Assembly (NCBI RefSeq): GCF_000331575.1
Contig: NZ_KB223527.1
Coordinates: 62,001-126,000 of the forward strand
DNA length: 64,000 bases
Reading direction: 5' to 3'
Origin: Calidifontibacillus oryziterrae
GTDB taxonomy: Bacteria > Bacillota > Bacilli > Bacillales > Bacillaceae_J
Shown here: positions 54,776 to 64,000 of the stretch, in pieces
Numbering within the stretch: the stretch's first letter is position 1
Layout of the letters: each line of letters starts with the position of its first letter
Translations under genes and position numbers: made by a program
Notes under the pieces: model-generated
What the model saw: the letters and a program-made list of their open reading frames with translations, nothing else
Databases searched by the model: none
Told to the model about the DNA's origin: nothing

Positions 54776-56254
54776 TTGAAGAAAATTGCTTTTTTACTAG
54801 TTGCAGTTATGCTAACACTAGTTGGGTGTACATCGACAAACCCATCATTGAAGGATGTTTATTTAAACGCAATGGATCAACAGTCTGCGGAAGGCAAAGT
54901 GACGATTTCTGCAGATATTAATATCGATGGAATGAAGTTAACTGATGATCAGAAAAAAGTAGTAAGTTTTTTTGAGTCTGGTTTTGTAATGGAACAAAAA
55001 GTTCTCGATCAAAATAACGCTTATATGATATTTACAGCTGTTAATGATCAACCACTTCGTGACATTGGTGTTTGGACGGCCAAAGAAAAGGCTGCGGTAG
55101 AATTGTTTCTAAAAGGAGAAAAGATGTATTTCCGTACATCTGCTGACCAAAATTATTTTATGTTGGATTTAAACGAAGTAAATAACATTGGTGCAGATGG
55201 TCCATCTCAATATGAAATCCAACAAAAAGTGATGGAGTTCATGAAAGGCTCATTTAAGGAATATGTTACACAATTTGACTATGAAATTCCTAAACTACAA
55301 GATTTAGGAATGAAGAAAATTACAACTCCAGAAGGTGAACAGCAAGTTTTGGCGGTAAAAATGGAATTTGGTGTTAATGAAGTACTTGATTTTGCTGTTT
55401 ATACATTAAATAATCTAGCTAACTATGAAAACTTAGATAAAATGGCGAAGGAATATTTAAGCCTCATCCCTATGCCTGCTGAGTTTAAACTAACTGATGA
55501 GCAAATTTCCGAAGGTGTGAAACAAGCACAAACTCAAATGAGCCAATTTACCGGCATGTTAAGTGGGATGACAGAAGAAAGCTTAGAACAAATGGCAGGC
55601 TTTGAGTTCGACTTTAAAGTTGAAACTGAATTAGGTATTTCAATGGATAAATATGTTGCATCTGAAGATTCAGTTATTACAGTTGGTATGAAAAACCCAA
55701 CGACTGGTGAACAAGGAAGTGCTGTTCTTAACGTATCTTCCCTCGTGTGGAATGTAAACGGTGATGTTCAACTTCCAGAAATAACTGGTGAAGTCGTAGA
55801 TGCATTAGAGCTAGAAAAGGATATTAACAAAGTAAAAGCATTACCTGATCAATCTCCGCTTAAAAAATTATTTATGCAGGAATTTAATGCTACCTTTACA
55901 ATTGATGAGCCCTTTGCAACGTTAGGTACACAATTCGAAATGTTAGATGCCGCTCCATATACGAAGGACGGAAACACAATGGTACCACTTGCTACTGTAG
56001 GAAAATGGTTAGGCTCTGAAGCAAAATGGGAAGTTAGAACTGGCGAAGTAACACTTGATGTTAATGGAACTGTAATCCAATTAAAAGTTGGAAGCAAGGA
56101 AGCTTTAGTCAATGGTGAGAAAGTAGTTATGAATACAGCTGCTGAAACAAAAAACGGCAGAACTTTCGTCCCAGTAGCCTTCATTGCAAATGAGTTAGGT
56201 GCAAAAACAAGCTACGATGCTGAAACAAAAATGGTAAAAATTTATTTTGAATAA
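54776..56254 (+). CDS. Copper amine oxidase N-terminal domain lipoprotein
   Basis: A 492-residue lipoprotein: lipobox LTLVGC (Cys18), a long domain of unknown type (about 30-375, DUF6612-like in appearance), then a copper amine oxidase N-terminal (stalk) domain at about 390-492 (DGNTMVPLATVGKWLGSEAK; NGRTFVPVAFIANELGA). The stalk domain is not catalytic and usually binds cell wall or other proteins. TTG 54776 gives a normal signal peptide; the ATG at 54746, only 1 nt after its GGAG, is a possible alternative. Confidence 0.8.
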   Translation: MKKIAFLLVAVMLTLVGCTSTNPSLKDVYLNAMDQQSAEGKVTISADINIDGMKLTDDQKKVVSFFESGFVMEQKVLDQNNAYMIFTAVNDQPLRDIGVWTAKEKAAVELFLKGEKMYFRTSADQNYFMLDLNEVNNIGADGPSQYEIQQKVMEFMKGSFKEYVTQFDYEIPKLQDLGMKKITTPEGEQQVLAVKMEFGVNEVLDFAVYTLNNLANYENLDKMAKEYLSLIPMPAEFKLTDEQISEGVKQAQTQMSQFTGMLSGMTEESLEQMAGFEFDFKVETELGISMDKYVASEDSVITVGMKNPTTGEQGSAVLNVSSLVWNVNGDVQLPEITGEVVDALELEKDINKVKALPDQSPLKKLFMQEFNATFTIDEPFATLGTQFEMLDAAPYTKDGNTMVPLATVGKWLGSEAKWEVRTGEVTLDVNGTVIQLKVGSKEALVNGEKVVMNTAAETKNGRTFVPVAFIANELGAKTSYDAETKMVKIYFE

Positions 56255-56262
56255 TGAAATAA

Positions 56263-56303
56263 AGGATCAAGCCCACTTTAAAATGGTGCTTGATCCTTTT
56301 TTG
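56263..56303 (+). terminator. Terminator after the lipoprotein gene
   Basis: AAAGGATCAAGC and GCTTGATCCTTT form a 12-bp stem, extended weakly by the loop, followed by T residues. Confidence 0.9.
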
Positions 56304-56389
56304 ATCTGCAAAAAAGAAGGTGATGTGGAAAACGTCAACCTTAAGCGAATTGCAACAATAATAACAAAGCAAAAATAAAAATACCAAAG

Positions 56390-58096
56390 CTAAATTTTAA
56401 ATCTACTAACTAACTGATCTAATTTTCCCGCAAGACTTGCAAGCGATTTTGAGTTTGCAGATACGGTTTCCATTGAGCTATTTGCTTCTTCCATGGATGC
56501 TGTGGTTTGTTGAATACCCGCTGCTGAGCTTTCGGATACTGCAGCAATTTCTTTAATAAATTGATTCATATTGTTGCTATGGGATACTATTGTTCCTAAG
56601 TCTTTGGATACAAGCTCAAGTCCACTTACTAATTCAGAAATAGAACGTAAAATGTTTTCAAATGTTTCTCCAGTTGAATTAACTAGGCTCCTGCCGTCAA
56701 CTACATGATCAAATCCGTTATGTAATGACTCTACAACCTCATCTGTGTTTACTTGGATTCCATTAATGATATCGGTAATTTCAGTAACAGATTTTGATAC
56801 TTGTTCTGCCAATTTACGAACTTCATCAGCAACAACCGCAAAGCCTTTTCCATGTTCACCAGCTCGAGCTGCTTCGATCGCAGCATTTAATGCTAATAAA
56901 TTTGTTTGTTCTGATATGTCTTTAATAACTTGAATAAGCATTGAAATATCTTTCGATTGCTTTGCAAGTGCTTCGACACGTTCAACAGCCTTTGTCATTA
57001 TGCCGTGTACATCGGTCATTTTATTAATTGATTCTCCAATTAATGTTTGGCCATCGCGTGACATTTCAAGCACGTGATCTGAAGAATTTTGGAAAGTTTC
57101 AGTGTCCTGATGAATTTGCGAAATCGTTTCATTGAAAGTACCCATTTGAGTTACTAAATCATTCGAATGATTCAATTGTGTTTCCGAGCCAGCTGAAAGC
57201 TCCTCCATTGTACTAACAACCTGGCTAGTCGCTTCTTTTATATCATGTGAAGCATGAGAAAGCTCATGACTTTGTTCTTTTAAATTTATTGTTGTCTTTG
57301 ATACTTGATTAATAATATCTTTTAATTCATGACCCATTTCATTCATTGCCATATTAAGTTGACCAATCTCATCTTTACGATCTGTTTTTAATCCGCTTGC
57401 TTTAAGATTACCATTGGCTATTTCAACGGCATAATTTATAACTTCGCTCATGTCTCTTTTTACTGATCGTCTTATAAAATTATTGATAAGAAGTCCAATT
57501 AATAACGCAATTATAATGGAAGACACTAACAATGTAATCGTTGAAAAAATGCTGTTGATCACATTATCTTCTGCTCTTTGTCTTTCGGCTTTTATCAGCT
57601 CTTTTAACTGCTCCATTTTATCAATCGTTTCATTTCTTATACTCTCTGAATCTCTTCGAGTGCTTAAATACTCAGGCCGTTTATCATACTTAACATACGG
57701 TACAATCTTCTTTTGAAAAAGCTCATTAATCTTGCGATCATTCTCCATAATTTTATTGAATAATTGTTGTTCTTCATCAGTCGTTAAAGATGGTTTAATA
57801 GAGTTCGCAATATCAATAAATTGTTTTGATTGATCCTGGAATTCTTTTTGAGATCTTTCATCTTTATAAATAATATAATTGGAAACACTTAAATCCTTTA
57901 GTGTAAATAATGAACCCATTTCAGTAATTTGTACTCTTCGAGTTCCATGCTTCGACATCTCGTTTACGTTCTCCTCAACCGTTTTCATTTCAAAAAAAAC
58001 AAAGCTACATGCTGTTAAAAATAACAAAATCGTAGCAGTCAGAGATAGTCCAAACTTCCATCCAATGCTCAAATTTCTCCAAAATGTTTTCAACAT
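56390..58096 (-). CDS. Methyl-accepting chemotaxis protein
   Basis: A 568-residue chemoreceptor: transmembrane helix 1 (about 13-33), extracellular four-helix-bundle sensor with SRRDSES-type helices (about 34-188), transmembrane helix 2 (about 189-210), HAMP domain (about 211-265) and the cytoplasmic signalling domain with the conserved hairpin tip [20 protein letters not shown]. The ligand is unknown. It is monocistronic and convergent with the lipoprotein gene. Confidence 0.92.
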   Translation of the reverse strand: MLKTFWRNLSIGWKFGLSLTATILLFLTACSFVFFEMKTVEENVNEMSKHGTRRVQITEMGSLFTLKDLSVSNYIIYKDERSQKEFQDQSKQFIDIANSIKPSLTTDEEQQLFNKIMENDRKINELFQKKIVPYVKYDKRPEYLSTRRDSESIRNETIDKMEQLKELIKAERQRAEDNVINSIFSTITLLVSSIIIALLIGLLINNFIRRSVKRDMSEVINYAVEIANGNLKASGLKTDRKDEIGQLNMAMNEMGHELKDIINQVSKTTINLKEQSHELSHASHDIKEATSQVVSTMEELSAGSETQLNHSNDLVTQMGTFNETISQIHQDTETFQNSSDHVLEMSRDGQTLIGESINKMTDVHGIMTKAVERVEALAKQSKDISMLIQVIKDISEQTNLLALNAAIEAARAGEHGKGFAVVADEVRKLAEQVSKSVTEITDIINGIQVNTDEVVESLHNGFDHVVDGRSLVNSTGETFENILRSISELVSGLELVSKDLGTIVSHSNNMNQFIKEIAAVSESSAAGIQQTTASMEEANSSMETVSANSKSLASLAGKLDQLVSRFKI

Positions 58097-58385
58097 ATCT
58101 TGTTGTCTCCTTCTTCGGATATTATTATAACGAAATATTATAAAAGACTATGAAAATTTCCAGTTTTCTATAAATTATAGCATCTTTCAACATAATAGTT
58201 ACAGTAGTTTTGTGAAGATGTCATTTTTTTATAATAATCTTATATTTTTATACTTGTATAGTGAATATTGCTCTGAATCTCTGAATAGAGGAGACCTTAG
58301 AAACAAGACAATATCCTTGTATAACATATTGTTAATTAGGTAAATATAACGTTGAATAGTTGTATCTTGTTAAAGGGGCAAAAGC

Positions 58386-59873
58386 ATGTTATTTAAGAAA
58401 TTATTTCAGGATCAAGCTTCGTCTTTATCGTATTCTACTTCATTGCAACAATTGAAAAAATCTAATGATTTCATTTCGTTTGAGCATAAAGTTGGAAGAC
58501 ATTCGGTTTATATTTCTTATATAAGGTCGTTAATAAATCCAGACATATTGCACCGAGATATTTTGCCCTATATTTCTGAAGTAACATTAAAAAATCTCGA
58601 ATCAATTAAAGCTGCCATACCCATAGAAAATAAATTAATTCCAACTAACGTTAATGAAATTTCAACCAAACTACTATCCGGATTTATCATGATCCACCTT
58701 ACAAATAAACCAAAAGAAGTATTATTAGTTCAAGCAGAATTAAAGCAATCACGTCAAGTTGATATCCCTCAAATTGAATTTAGCGTTGTTGGACCAAAGG
58801 AAGCGTTTATTGAATCGATTGATACAAATATTCATTTAATAAGAAAACGGATTCCTAGTGTAAAATTAAAGATTACTGATTTAACTGTTGGTAAGATCTC
58901 AAAAACAAAAATTGCAGTTGTTTATATTGAAGAAATTGCAAACAAAGAGAATGTGAATACTATTATTCAGAGAATAAATGAGATCGAATTTGACCAAATC
59001 ATAGATAGCTCTTATATCACACAAATTATTTCGGATAATCACAATTCACCGTTTCCACAGCTACTAGACACGGAAAGACCTGACCGGGCAGCAGCAGTAT
59101 TAGCAGAAGGAAAAATCATTGTAATCGTTGACGGCTCCCCTCACGTTCTGATAGGACCTACTACATTGGTCGAGTTTTTCTCGGCGTTTGAGGATTATTT
59201 CTTGAACCCTCATATTGCCTCGATTTTTCGACTAATCCGTTTGTTTTCCGTAGGTTTTTCGCTATTAATAACACCAATATATGTTGCTGTTTTGACACAT
59301 CATTTTGAGTTAATTCCAGTTGACTTAATGAACACGCTTGTCACGTCGCGCGCTCAGGTCCCTTTACCACCTTTATTAGAGGCAATTTTTCTTGAATTAA
59401 CGATTGAACTTTTAAGAGAGGCAGGCGCACGCCTTCCTACAAAGGTTGGTCAAACAATTGGTATCGTGGGTGGTATTGTCATTGGAACTGCTTCTGTTGA
59501 AGCTGGACTAACAAGTAATGTCTTGCTAATCATAGTTGCATTGGCAGCACTTGGATCTTTTACAACACCAATTTACCAAATGGGTAACACCATCCGCCTT
59601 GTAAGGTTTCCATTCCTAATATTTGCCCATGCATGGGGATTGGTTGGTATTGTCATATGCTTTATGTTTTTACTCACCCATTTAATCCGGTTAACATCTC
59701 TTGGAAGACCTTTTTTAGAACCGCTCTATCCACCGAGATTAAGCGATTTAAAGGATGCGTTTATTCGCATGCCATTTACATTTCAATCAAAGCGCCCATT
59801 AGCAGTTCAAAGCAAGAACCGCTACCGTTTTCGTACTGATAAAGCTAAAAAAAATAAGGATATTGATGAGTGA
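58386..59873 (+). CDS. Spore germination protein, GerA subunit family
   Basis: A 495-residue GerAA/GerKA-type membrane protein of the spore germinant receptor. The N-terminal soluble part (1-240) precedes a membrane part; ERPDRAAAVLAEGKIIVIVDGSPHVLIGP, PFPQLLDT and LPTKVGQTIGIVGGIVIG are family signatures. It forms the ion-channel core of a germinant receptor in the spore inner membrane. It is first of three genes; GerB follows 17 bp later. Expression is expected in the forespore, but no clear sigma-G promoter could be read in the 289 bp upstream. Confidence 0.93.
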   Translation: MLFKKLFQDQASSLSYSTSLQQLKKSNDFISFEHKVGRHSVYISYIRSLINPDILHRDILPYISEVTLKNLESIKAAIPIENKLIPTNVNEISTKLLSGFIMIHLTNKPKEVLLVQAELKQSRQVDIPQIEFSVVGPKEAFIESIDTNIHLIRKRIPSVKLKITDLTVGKISKTKIAVVYIEEIANKENVNTIIQRINEIEFDQIIDSSYITQIISDNHNSPFPQLLDTERPDRAAAVLAEGKIIVIVDGSPHVLIGPTTLVEFFSAFEDYFLNPHIASIFRLIRLFSVGFSLLITPIYVAVLTHHFELIPVDLMNTLVTSRAQVPLPPLLEAIFLELTIELLREAGARLPTKVGQTIGIVGGIVIGTASVEAGLTSNVLLIIVALAALGSFTTPIYQMGNTIRLVRFPFLIFAHAWGLVGIVICFMFLLTHLIRLTSLGRPFLEPLYPPRLSDLKDAFIRMPFTFQSKRPLAVQSKNRYRFRTDKAKKNKDIDE

Positions 59874-59890
59874 GGGAAAAGGTGAAATAG

Positions 59891-60979
59891 ATGCTTAAGC
59901 CAATTGATAAAAGATACCAAGTCTCTCCATTTTTAGTTTTGTATTTAATTAGCTCTGTGCAAATTGGTGTTGGTGTCTTAGGATTTCAGCCATTTTTACT
60001 TGATGCTAAAAGTGATGCTTGGATGTCAATCATAATTGCGGGCTTGTTAGTACATAGTGTTATATGGATTTTGTATAAGATGTTACAAAATAGTAAAGGC
60101 GATTTTATTGATATCCATAAGCAAGCATTAGGAAAATGGCTTGGCAATTTTTTTAGTGTAGTAATTATGATTTACTTTATTACTACATCGCTTACTGTGA
60201 TAAGAACTTATATTGAAATCGTACAAGTTGGAATTTTTCCAGAATTAACGACTTGGAGTTTAACGTTAGTGTTTTTATTACTTACGTATTATATCGTAAT
60301 GGGTGGATTTCGGACTGTAGCGGGGATCAGTTTTTTCAGTATTGTCCTCCCCTCTTACTTGCTTTTAACATTTTTGTTCCCGCTCGAATTTGCCAATTGG
60401 GAAAACTTACTTCCATTATTGGAAACAGGCGTAAAGCAAATTGTAAGTGCTTCAATGAACATGACTCTAAGTTATTTAGGGACGACAACGTTATTGCTGT
60501 TTTATCCTTTTATCGAGAATGGAGAGAAATCACAGAAATGGGCTCACCTCGGAACGATCATCACAACCCTACTATATATTTATGTTGAAATCGTTTCGAT
60601 CGTTTTCTATAACCAAGAGCAATTAGAAGAAAAAAATTGGGCAACAAAGGATTTATGGAAAGTTGTCGAAATGCCATTTGTTGAAAGATTTGAGTATATT
60701 GGCATTTCATCTTGGTTTATCATCATTATTCCAAACATTGCGATTATGCTTTGGGCAGCAAGTCGAATTGGAAAACGCGTATTTGGTTTTAAACAAAAAT
60801 ACTTCCTTGTACTCTGTTTAATCGTTGTTTTTATCGGCAGCTTCTTGTTTGAGAGCCGCGAGGAAATTGATCGGTTGAATTCCACCGTATCATCGTTTGG
60901 AAGAATTTATTTATTTCTTTACATCCCTGTTTTGTTTGTTATTCATAAGTTTATGGTAAAAGTGAGGAAAGAGGTATGA
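59891..60979 (+). CDS. Spore germination protein, GerB permease family
   Basis: A 362-residue protein with ten predicted transmembrane helices of the GerAB/amino acid permease-like group. It is the subunit that binds germinants such as amino acids. The N-terminus (LYLISSVQIGVGVLGFQ) is typical. AAAGGTGA precedes the ATG. Its stop overlaps the GerC start by 4 bp. Confidence 0.92.
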   Translation: MLKPIDKRYQVSPFLVLYLISSVQIGVGVLGFQPFLLDAKSDAWMSIIIAGLLVHSVIWILYKMLQNSKGDFIDIHKQALGKWLGNFFSVVIMIYFITTSLTVIRTYIEIVQVGIFPELTTWSLTLVFLLLTYYIVMGGFRTVAGISFFSIVLPSYLLLTFLFPLEFANWENLLPLLETGVKQIVSASMNMTLSYLGTTTLLLFYPFIENGEKSQKWAHLGTIITTLLYIYVEIVSIVFYNQEQLEEKNWATKDLWKVVEMPFVERFEYIGISSWFIIIIPNIAIMLWAASRIGKRVFGFKQKYFLVLCLIVVFIGSFLFESREEIDRLNSTVSSFGRIYLFLYIPVLFVIHKFMVKVRKEV

Positions 60980-62055
60980 AAAAAAATATACTCTTTCTAA
61001 CATTATTAAGTATTTGTATCGCATCAGGTTTTTCAATGACACCTCGGATAATTGATGATATTTTTATGGTCATGATTGTTGGATACGACTACGTTGAGGA
61101 AAATTTAATTAAAGGGACAGTCGTCGCCCCAAACTATAAAGCTGATAATACAATTGAAAATATCGCATTTACAGATGTATCTTCCATCGTGTATGAAAAT
61201 CGCGATAAGCTTGAAGCGAAATCCCCACGTCCATTAATAAGCGGTAAACTGGAAGCAGCTCTATTTAACAGTGAGCTTGCAGAAAGAGGAATTATCGAGT
61301 ATGTAGATAACTTGCAGCGTGATCCTATTATTGGTTCTAGAGTGTATTTAGCAATATTTGAAGGTTCTACGGAAAAATTTTTACAAAAGCCTCGAGCTGA
61401 TGTGCCAACAGGTGTTTATATTTCTAGATTAATTGAACAAAACAATGCTTATGATAACCTACCGAAAACAAATTTGCACATCTTCAGCTATCAATTTTTT
61501 TCTAAGGGAATGGATCCGTTTTTACCTTTGTTAAAGGAAGAAAATGATAAGGTCGCGATTAAAGGCCTTGCTTTATTTAAACATGACAAGATGGTTTCGG
61601 AACTACCAAGAAAGGATTTTTTATATTTCCGGGGTTTGTATGAACACTTTGATAATGGCACCATGTTTTTAAAGCTTGAAAACGATGACCTTGTTTTTTT
61701 AACCACAATAAAGTCGTATCGTGATTTTGAAGTAAAATATGCTGGGAAACAATTTAATCCTACTGTAACCATTTTCATTAAAATGGAGGGGATTGTTCGG
61801 GAATATACTGGGAGGAAGATCACACCTAAAATCGTCAAGGCGATTGAACAGCAAATCAATAAAAATATTGAAGAAAATGCAAATAGAATTGTTAAAGAAT
61901 TTCAGGAAGTAGGTATTGATCCTATAGGCATTGGAGACCACGTTAGAAACAGGAATCGAAACTGGGATGAAAAAAAGTGGAAGGATATTTATCCAACGGT
62001 TGAAGTGAACGTAAAGGCTGAATTCGAAATTTTAGAGCATGGTATTATTAAATAA
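60976..62055 (+). CDS. Spore germination protein, Ger(x)C family, without a clear lipobox
   Basis: A 359-residue GerC-type protein completing the receptor. In most relatives the signal peptide ends in a lipobox followed by CWD or a similar motif. Here the only nearby Cys is in LLSICIASGF, with Ile at -1, and the segment after it reads PRIIDDIFMVMIVGYD. The rest is normal in length and order. It may be anchored by an uncleaved signal helix instead of lipid. Confidence 0.85.
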   Translation: MKKNILFLTLLSICIASGFSMTPRIIDDIFMVMIVGYDYVEENLIKGTVVAPNYKADNTIENIAFTDVSSIVYENRDKLEAKSPRPLISGKLEAALFNSELAERGIIEYVDNLQRDPIIGSRVYLAIFEGSTEKFLQKPRADVPTGVYISRLIEQNNAYDNLPKTNLHIFSYQFFSKGMDPFLPLLKEENDKVAIKGLALFKHDKMVSELPRKDFLYFRGLYEHFDNGTMFLKLENDDLVFLTTIKSYRDFEVKYAGKQFNPTVTIFIKMEGIVREYTGRKITPKIVKAIEQQINKNIEENANRIVKEFQEVGIDPIGIGDHVRNRNRNWDEKKWKDIYPTVEVNVKAEFEILEHGIIK

Positions 62056-62100
62056 GGAATCATAGTTGCGGAGCACGGGATTGGTTTTCGCGCTAAAATT

Positions 62101-62137
62101 AGACATGAGGACTAGAACTAGAACCCCTCATGTCTTT
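62101..62137 (+). terminator. Terminator of the germination operon
   Basis: AGACATGAGG and CCTCATGTCT form a perfect 10-bp stem followed by a T-rich tail. Confidence 0.9.
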
Positions 62138-62251
62138 CTTTAGTATGAGTATGCAATTTGTTCCTTACAATATCATGAAGCTGAAGCTCCAAAACTCCTC
62201 ATGTCGTTTTTCGGGATGTTAATTTGTTCAAATAGTAGTGTAAAATTAAGC

Positions 62252-62533
62252 TTACTGCAGTTTTTCTTTGCAGTAATTGAAAATGAGCTCTAACTCATCG
62301 TCCTCAAGCTCGAAATCGATGTAGGCATTCGTTTCGTTTTCATGTATTGAGTATTGGGCAATTCGTGTTTCTGTTTCATCATGTACATAAATAACTCTTA
62401 CATATATTCCTTTTTCGGAATACAACTCATCATCTTCAGGCACTTCGATCGAGAGAATAAATTCATACCGCTCTCCTGTCAAAATGCCGGTTGGATCTAC
62501 TAGTTTTTCCACTTTATGTTCAATAATTTTCAT
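62252..62533 (-). CDS. Small DUF6509-like protein
   Basis: A 93-residue soluble acidic protein. KLVDPTGILTGERYEFILSI and LYSEKGIYVRVIYVHDE resemble the DUF6509 family of Bacillus from memory. Function unknown. ATG 62533 is preferred, since the ATG at 62545 overlaps the AAAGG site. Confidence 0.65.
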   Translation of the reverse strand: MKIIEHKVEKLVDPTGILTGERYEFILSIEVPEDDELYSEKGIYVRVIYVHDETETRIAQYSIHENETNAYIDFELEDDELELIFNYCKEKLQ

Positions 62534-62686
62534 TTCTTGTAACATCCTTTCGCAATGTGCTATTTCAATTATTATTTTATTAAGTTATATCCTGTTTTTT
62601 CTATTACTATTTTTGATACTATTTTTGATACTATTTTTGACTTATGTTTTTGAAAAAGGTATCGACCCTTTTATAGTATCATACTT

Positions 62687-63616
62687 CTATCTAAGCTGTT
62701 TTTCTATCCAATTAATAATATGACCCGTAACCTCAACACGATTTACTTCATTTAGCATTTCATGCCGACCTTCTTTATAAAAAATATATTCGATATGCTG
62801 GATACCATGGTTTTTATACTGTTTAATAACTTCAACAACACCCTTTGTATGGTTACCAACAGGATCGTGTTCTCCACTAAAAAATAAGATTGGCAACTGT
62901 TTGTTGATATTTTTTACCTCATTATCTTGATGGATAATTTCTAGTCCAGTTAATAAATCATAAAAGAAACCCGCTGTAGGAATGAAACCGCAAAGAGGAT
63001 CATCATTATATTTTTTTACTTCATTACGATCTCTTGAGAGCCAGTCAAATTCCGTTTCAACATTCGCAATTTTTTTGTTATAATTTCCAAATGTCATTTT
63101 GTTAAGAAGTGGACTTTTTTCTTTCTTCCCAAGCTTGCGAATTTGTGCTTTAGCGATTTGTTTACCGATTTTCCCTAGGAACCCAGGATTACCGGCTGTA
63201 CCTGAGATGATGGCACCATTGACATTGTCTTGAAAGCGTTGGATATAACGGCGAACTAAAAACGAGCCCATACTATGTCCTAGAAGAAATATCGGTATGT
63301 CGGGATGCTTATCTTTGATGAATTGATTCACTTCATTTAAGTCTTCAACAGCTCTTTCGAACCCGTTCTTCTCGGCAAAAAAACCTAAAAGGCCTTGTTT
63401 TTCGCCAGTTTTGCCATGACCGCGATGATCATTTCCATAAACAAAAATATGATTTTCCACAAGCTCATTAGCAAAAGCTTCATAGCGTTCAATATGCTCT
63501 GCCATTCCATGAGATAATTGGACAATTGCTTTTGGAATAATATCGTCCTCAAACCAACTTTTTATATAAATCTCTTCTCCATCAGACATCGTCAACCATC
63601 TGTTCTCTTCTCTCAT
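62687..63616 (-). CDS. Alpha/beta hydrolase, monoacylglycerol-lipase/lysophospholipase type
   Basis: A 309-residue serine hydrolase of the Hydrolase_4 group. Nucleophile Ser115 is in LLGHSMGSF; the acid is in FFSGEHDPVGN and the His in EGRHEMLNE. YGNDHRGHGKTGEKQG is the conserved strand and loop after the oxyanion region. It lacks a signal peptide. A monoacylglycerol or lysophospholipid substrate is likely. GGGGAGAG precedes the ATG. Confidence 0.9.
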   Translation of the reverse strand: MREENRWLTMSDGEEIYIKSWFEDDIIPKAIVQLSHGMAEHIERYEAFANELVENHIFVYGNDHRGHGKTGEKQGLLGFFAEKNGFERAVEDLNEVNQFIKDKHPDIPIFLLGHSMGSFLVRRYIQRFQDNVNGAIISGTAGNPGFLGKIGKQIAKAQIRKLGKKEKSPLLNKMTFGNYNKKIANVETEFDWLSRDRNEVKKYNDDPLCGFIPTAGFFYDLLTGLEIIHQDNEVKNINKQLPILFFSGEHDPVGNHTKGVVEVIKQYKNHGIQHIEYIFYKEGRHEMLNEVNRVEVTGHIINWIEKQLR

Positions 63617-63686
63617 TTTGCTCTCCCCTCGGTCTTTCCAAAAAATCCAAATTCTGTTTGGTTCATTTTACCACTTTCCTTATTAA

Positions 63687-63749
63687 AGGTGCCATAGCGG
63701 TATCCATAGTAGTGTCCATAGTGGTGTCCATAGAGGTTCCTGACCCCTC
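63687..63749 (+). repeat. Short dispersed repeat (GTGTCCATAG type), copy 2
   Basis: AGGTGCCA followed by 12-bp units (ATCCATAGTAGT, GTCCATAGTGGT, GTCCATAGAGGT type) and GTTCCTGACCCC. It has one more 12-bp unit than copy 1 at 45915-45966 and points the other way. Confidence 0.85.
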
Positions 63750-63767
63750 CATTAAGTGGAAAATGAA

Positions 63768-63800
63768 TTAAAAAAGGAGGATTAGATATCCCCCTTTATT
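63768..63800 (-). terminator. Terminator after the SLH-domain gene
   Basis: AAAGGAGGAT and ATCCCCCTTT (63773-63797) pair with one G-U; the minus strand then runs into T residues. Confidence 0.7.
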
Positions 63801-63804
63801 CAAG

Positions 63805-64000
63805 TTATCTTATTTGAATATTCATTTCTGCTGCTAGTTTTGCTAATCGTACAGTCGATACAGCGAGTTCGGCAATTGTCACTTCATCTTTCGGATGGAA
63901 TTTTTTATTCTCGTCTTCACTTAGAATGTCAAAGGAATTCATTAAAGCGATATGGCCTTTATAATCATTGTTCATTTCTCTAGTATCAGAGAAATCAAAT
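63805..64000 (-). CDS. C-terminal end of an S-layer homology (SLH) domain protein, partial
   Basis: Only the last 65 codons are inside the window. The readable end (YKGHIALMNSFDILSEDENK, then FHPKDEVTIAELAVSTVRLA) has the SLH pattern: a first helix, a GxxxG-like loop region, FxPxxxxTxAELA and a second helix. SLH domains bind pyruvylated wall polymers. The rest of the protein lies to the right of the edge. Confidence 0.72.
   Translation of the reverse strand, partial: FDFSDTREMNNDYKGHIALMNSFDILSEDENKKFHPKDEVTIAELAVSTVRLAKLAAEMNIQIR

Overview
The window looks like chromosome from a spore-forming, low-GC Bacillus-type bacterium (Bacillaceae). Supporting signs are AT-rich intergenic DNA, strong GGAGG-type ribosome binding sites with frequent TTG and GTG starts, a GerA/GerB/GerC germination operon, a KinB-like kinase, a sporulenol/hopene-type cyclase, and a full sinI-sinR-tapA-sipW-tasA biofilm locus. 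I see no rRNA, tRNA, CRISPR array, transposase or prophage.

Layout. 0-4 kb: a minus-strand molybdenum hydroxylase operon (CoxG-, CoxS-, CoxL- and CoxM-like; the last runs off the left edge). 4.3-6.1 kb: a DUF1292 protein, a 2-hydroxyacid dehydrogenase and a tiny ORF. 6.3-20.1 kb: a single-strand agmatine/putrescine catabolic cluster. AguA and AguB make putrescine from agmatine, PotABCD imports polyamines, PatA plus an aldehyde dehydrogenase make GABA, and GabT plus a second aldehyde dehydrogenase lead to succinate. The gaps between its catabolic genes carry four different tandem repeat arrays. 20.3-22 kb: a NarL/NreC-type response regulator and a kinase with a Cys-bearing PAS domain. 22.2-27 kb: a sulfide/persulfide oxidation operon (TusA, sulfide:quinone reductase, DUF1641, TauE, TusA-rhodanese, rhodanese-MBL). 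27.3-35.7 kb: a DUF438 hemerythrin/PAS protein behind an FNR-type promoter, then assorted single genes.

35.9-44.5 kb is the most interesting part. It holds a TasA-like protein with an LPNTA sorting signal, a divergent class D sortase, a class I cyclic-di-GMP riboswitch leading into sinI, sinR, the minus-strand operon tapA-sipW-tasA-tasA2, and a third Sin-type regulator. The TapA homologue is enlarged by nineteen 13-residue repeats and a long acidic tail. A 16-bp palindrome of the form GTTCTTTATAAAGAAC lies at the promoters of the sortase pair, sinR, tapA and the third regulator. At three of them it follows a TATACT -10 box at nearly constant distance. The inference is a cyclic-di-GMP-gated Sin switch controlling a matrix fibre that can also be covalently attached to the wall.

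44.6-64 kb: an acetyltransferase, a DinB protein, the triterpenoid cyclase, DUF2515 and membrane proteins, the KinB-like kinase, two SCO copper chaperones with a YtkA-like lipoprotein, a copper amine oxidase N-domain lipoprotein, a chemoreceptor, the germination operon, an alpha/beta hydrolase and the end of an S-layer-homology protein. A structured repeat of about 200 bp occurs four times; three copies sit just downstream of terminators in the same orientation. A second short repeat (unit GTGTCCATAGTG) occurs twice in opposite orientations.
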